DNA of 6,891 nucleotides, taken from NCBI GenBank assembly GCA_016935595.1, contig JAFGQQ010000364.1:1-6891 (forward strand), written 5' to 3'. Positions 6,236 through 6,891 of this stretch are shown piece after piece (the stretch's first letter is position 1; each line of letters begins with the position of its first letter). The position numbers and the translations under genes are program-made. Under the pieces are notes generated by a model. That model was not told where the DNA came from, made no database searches, and was given only the letters and a program-made list of their open reading frames with translations. This stretch comes from Bacteroidales bacterium (GTDB lineage Bacteria > Bacteroidota > Bacteroidia > Bacteroidales > UBA10428).

Positions 6236-6891
6236 TTGAGGTTAAAAATATATCAAAGACATTTGGGGAAAATTATGTTTTAAGAAATATTTCAACAACC
6301 TTTGAAAGAGGAAAAACAAATTTGGTAATCGGACAAAGCGGTTCTGGTAAAACCGTATTATTAAAAACTATTATAGGACTATATGATGCTGATAATGGTG
6401 ATATTTTTTATGATGATATTCATTTTTCAATTTTATCTTTAAAGGAAAAGAAAAATATCAGGCAACAAATCGGTATGCTATTTCAGGGTGGAGCATTATT
6501 CGATTCAGCTACTGTTGAACAAAATGTTATGTACCCTTTAGATATGTTTACCGACCAATCGAGAGAAGAAAAGAGAGAAAGGGCAAATCATTGCTTAAAA
6601 CGCGTAAATCTCGAAAATGTAAACCAATTATACCCGGCTGAATTAAGTGGAGGAATGAAAAAAAGGGTTGCCATTGCAAGAGCAATTGTTCTAAATCCAA
6701 AATACCTTTTTTGTGATGAACCTAACTCTGGCTTAGATCCAAAAACAGCTATTGTTATTGATAACTTAATAAAAGAAATTACAAAAGAGTACAATACAAC
6801 TACTATTGTAAACACCCATGATATGAACTCGGTAATTGAAATAGGAGAAAAAGTTGTTTTTATAAATGATGGGAAAAAATGGTGGGAAGGA
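6232..6891 (+). CDS. mlaF: MlaF-type ABC transporter ATPase (3' end outside window)
   Basis: Cytoplasmic ATPase that powers the MlaE permease. The frame is open for 220 codons to the window end; the family is about 240-270 residues, so only the C-terminal tail is missing. All ABC motifs are present: Walker A GQSGSGKT at 34-41, Q-loop Q85 within LFQGGALFDS (a hallmark of the MlaF group), signature LSGGM at 138-142, Walker B YLFCDEP at 158-164 with catalytic E163, D-loop GLDP at 167-170 and switch H196 in NTHDM. The residue after DEP is Asn rather than the more common Thr. The ATG lies inside the mlaE stop region (ATGA, 6232-6235) with no Shine-Dalgarno sequence, suggesting translation by reinitiation after mlaE. 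A gene for the MlaD-type (MCE) partner would be expected downstream but is not in view. Confidence 0.93.
   Translation, partial: MIEVKNISKTFGENYVLRNISTTFERGKTNLVIGQSGSGKTVLLKTIIGLYDADNGDIFYDDIHFSILSLKEKKNIRQQIGMLFQGGALFDSATVEQNVMYPLDMFTDQSREEKRERANHCLKRVNLENVNQLYPAELSGGMKKRVAIARAIVLNPKYLFCDEPNSGLDPKTAIVIDNLIKEITKEYNTTTIVNTHDMNSVIEIGEKVVFINDGKKWWEG

Noticed and set aside
6588..6815. 75-codon minus-strand open frame near the right edge
   Set aside because: It is the antisense of the MlaF signature, Walker B and H-loop region, which is clearly coding on the plus strand.
1..6891. A new or undescribed defence, mobile or biosynthetic system
   Set aside because: Every long open frame matches a well-known family, spacing is normal, and there are no transposase genes, terminal repeats, CRISPR-like arrays, tRNA or rRNA sequences.

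Overview
The window looks like an ordinary chromosomal segment of an AT-rich member of the Bacteroidota. Three things point there. The gldK-gldL-gldM-gldN cluster is the core of the type IX secretion system (T9SS) and gliding machinery, which is known from this phylum. None of the six visible translation starts has a Shine-Dalgarno sequence. One intergenic site matches the Bacteroidota -7 promoter element TAnnTTTG. I cannot assign a genus; the long GldL is closer in length to PorL of Porphyromonas than to GldL of Flavobacterium.

Positions 1-4151 (+ strand) hold gldK (5' end missing), gldL, gldM and gldN, separated by only 26, 18 and 12 bases, so very probably one operon whose promoter lies outside the window. 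GldL and GldM are the inner-membrane motor: proton flow through GldL is thought to drive the periplasmic GldM shaft. GldK (lipoprotein) and GldN form the periplasmic ring under the outer membrane. The residues known to matter in the motor (GldL transmembrane Glu, Lys, His and Tyr; GldM Arg9) are all present. The operon ends at a strong symmetric hairpin (4161-4205).

Positions 4196-5281 (- strand) hold a mannose-1-phosphate guanylyltransferase that makes GDP-mannose. It converges on gldN, and its stop codon lies inside the shared terminator hairpin. Positions 5282-5494 are a very AT-rich divergent intergenic region with a candidate promoter for the guanylyltransferase.

Positions 5495-6891 (+ strand) hold an MlaE-type lipid-transport permease and, overlapping it by four bases (ATGA), an MlaF-type ATPase that runs off the window. 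Together they form the inner-membrane ABC core of a Mla-like phospholipid transporter. All three blocks concern the cell envelope: protein export and motility, surface glycan precursor supply, and outer-membrane lipid balance. I see no mobile element, CRISPR array, RNA gene or clearly undescribed system here.
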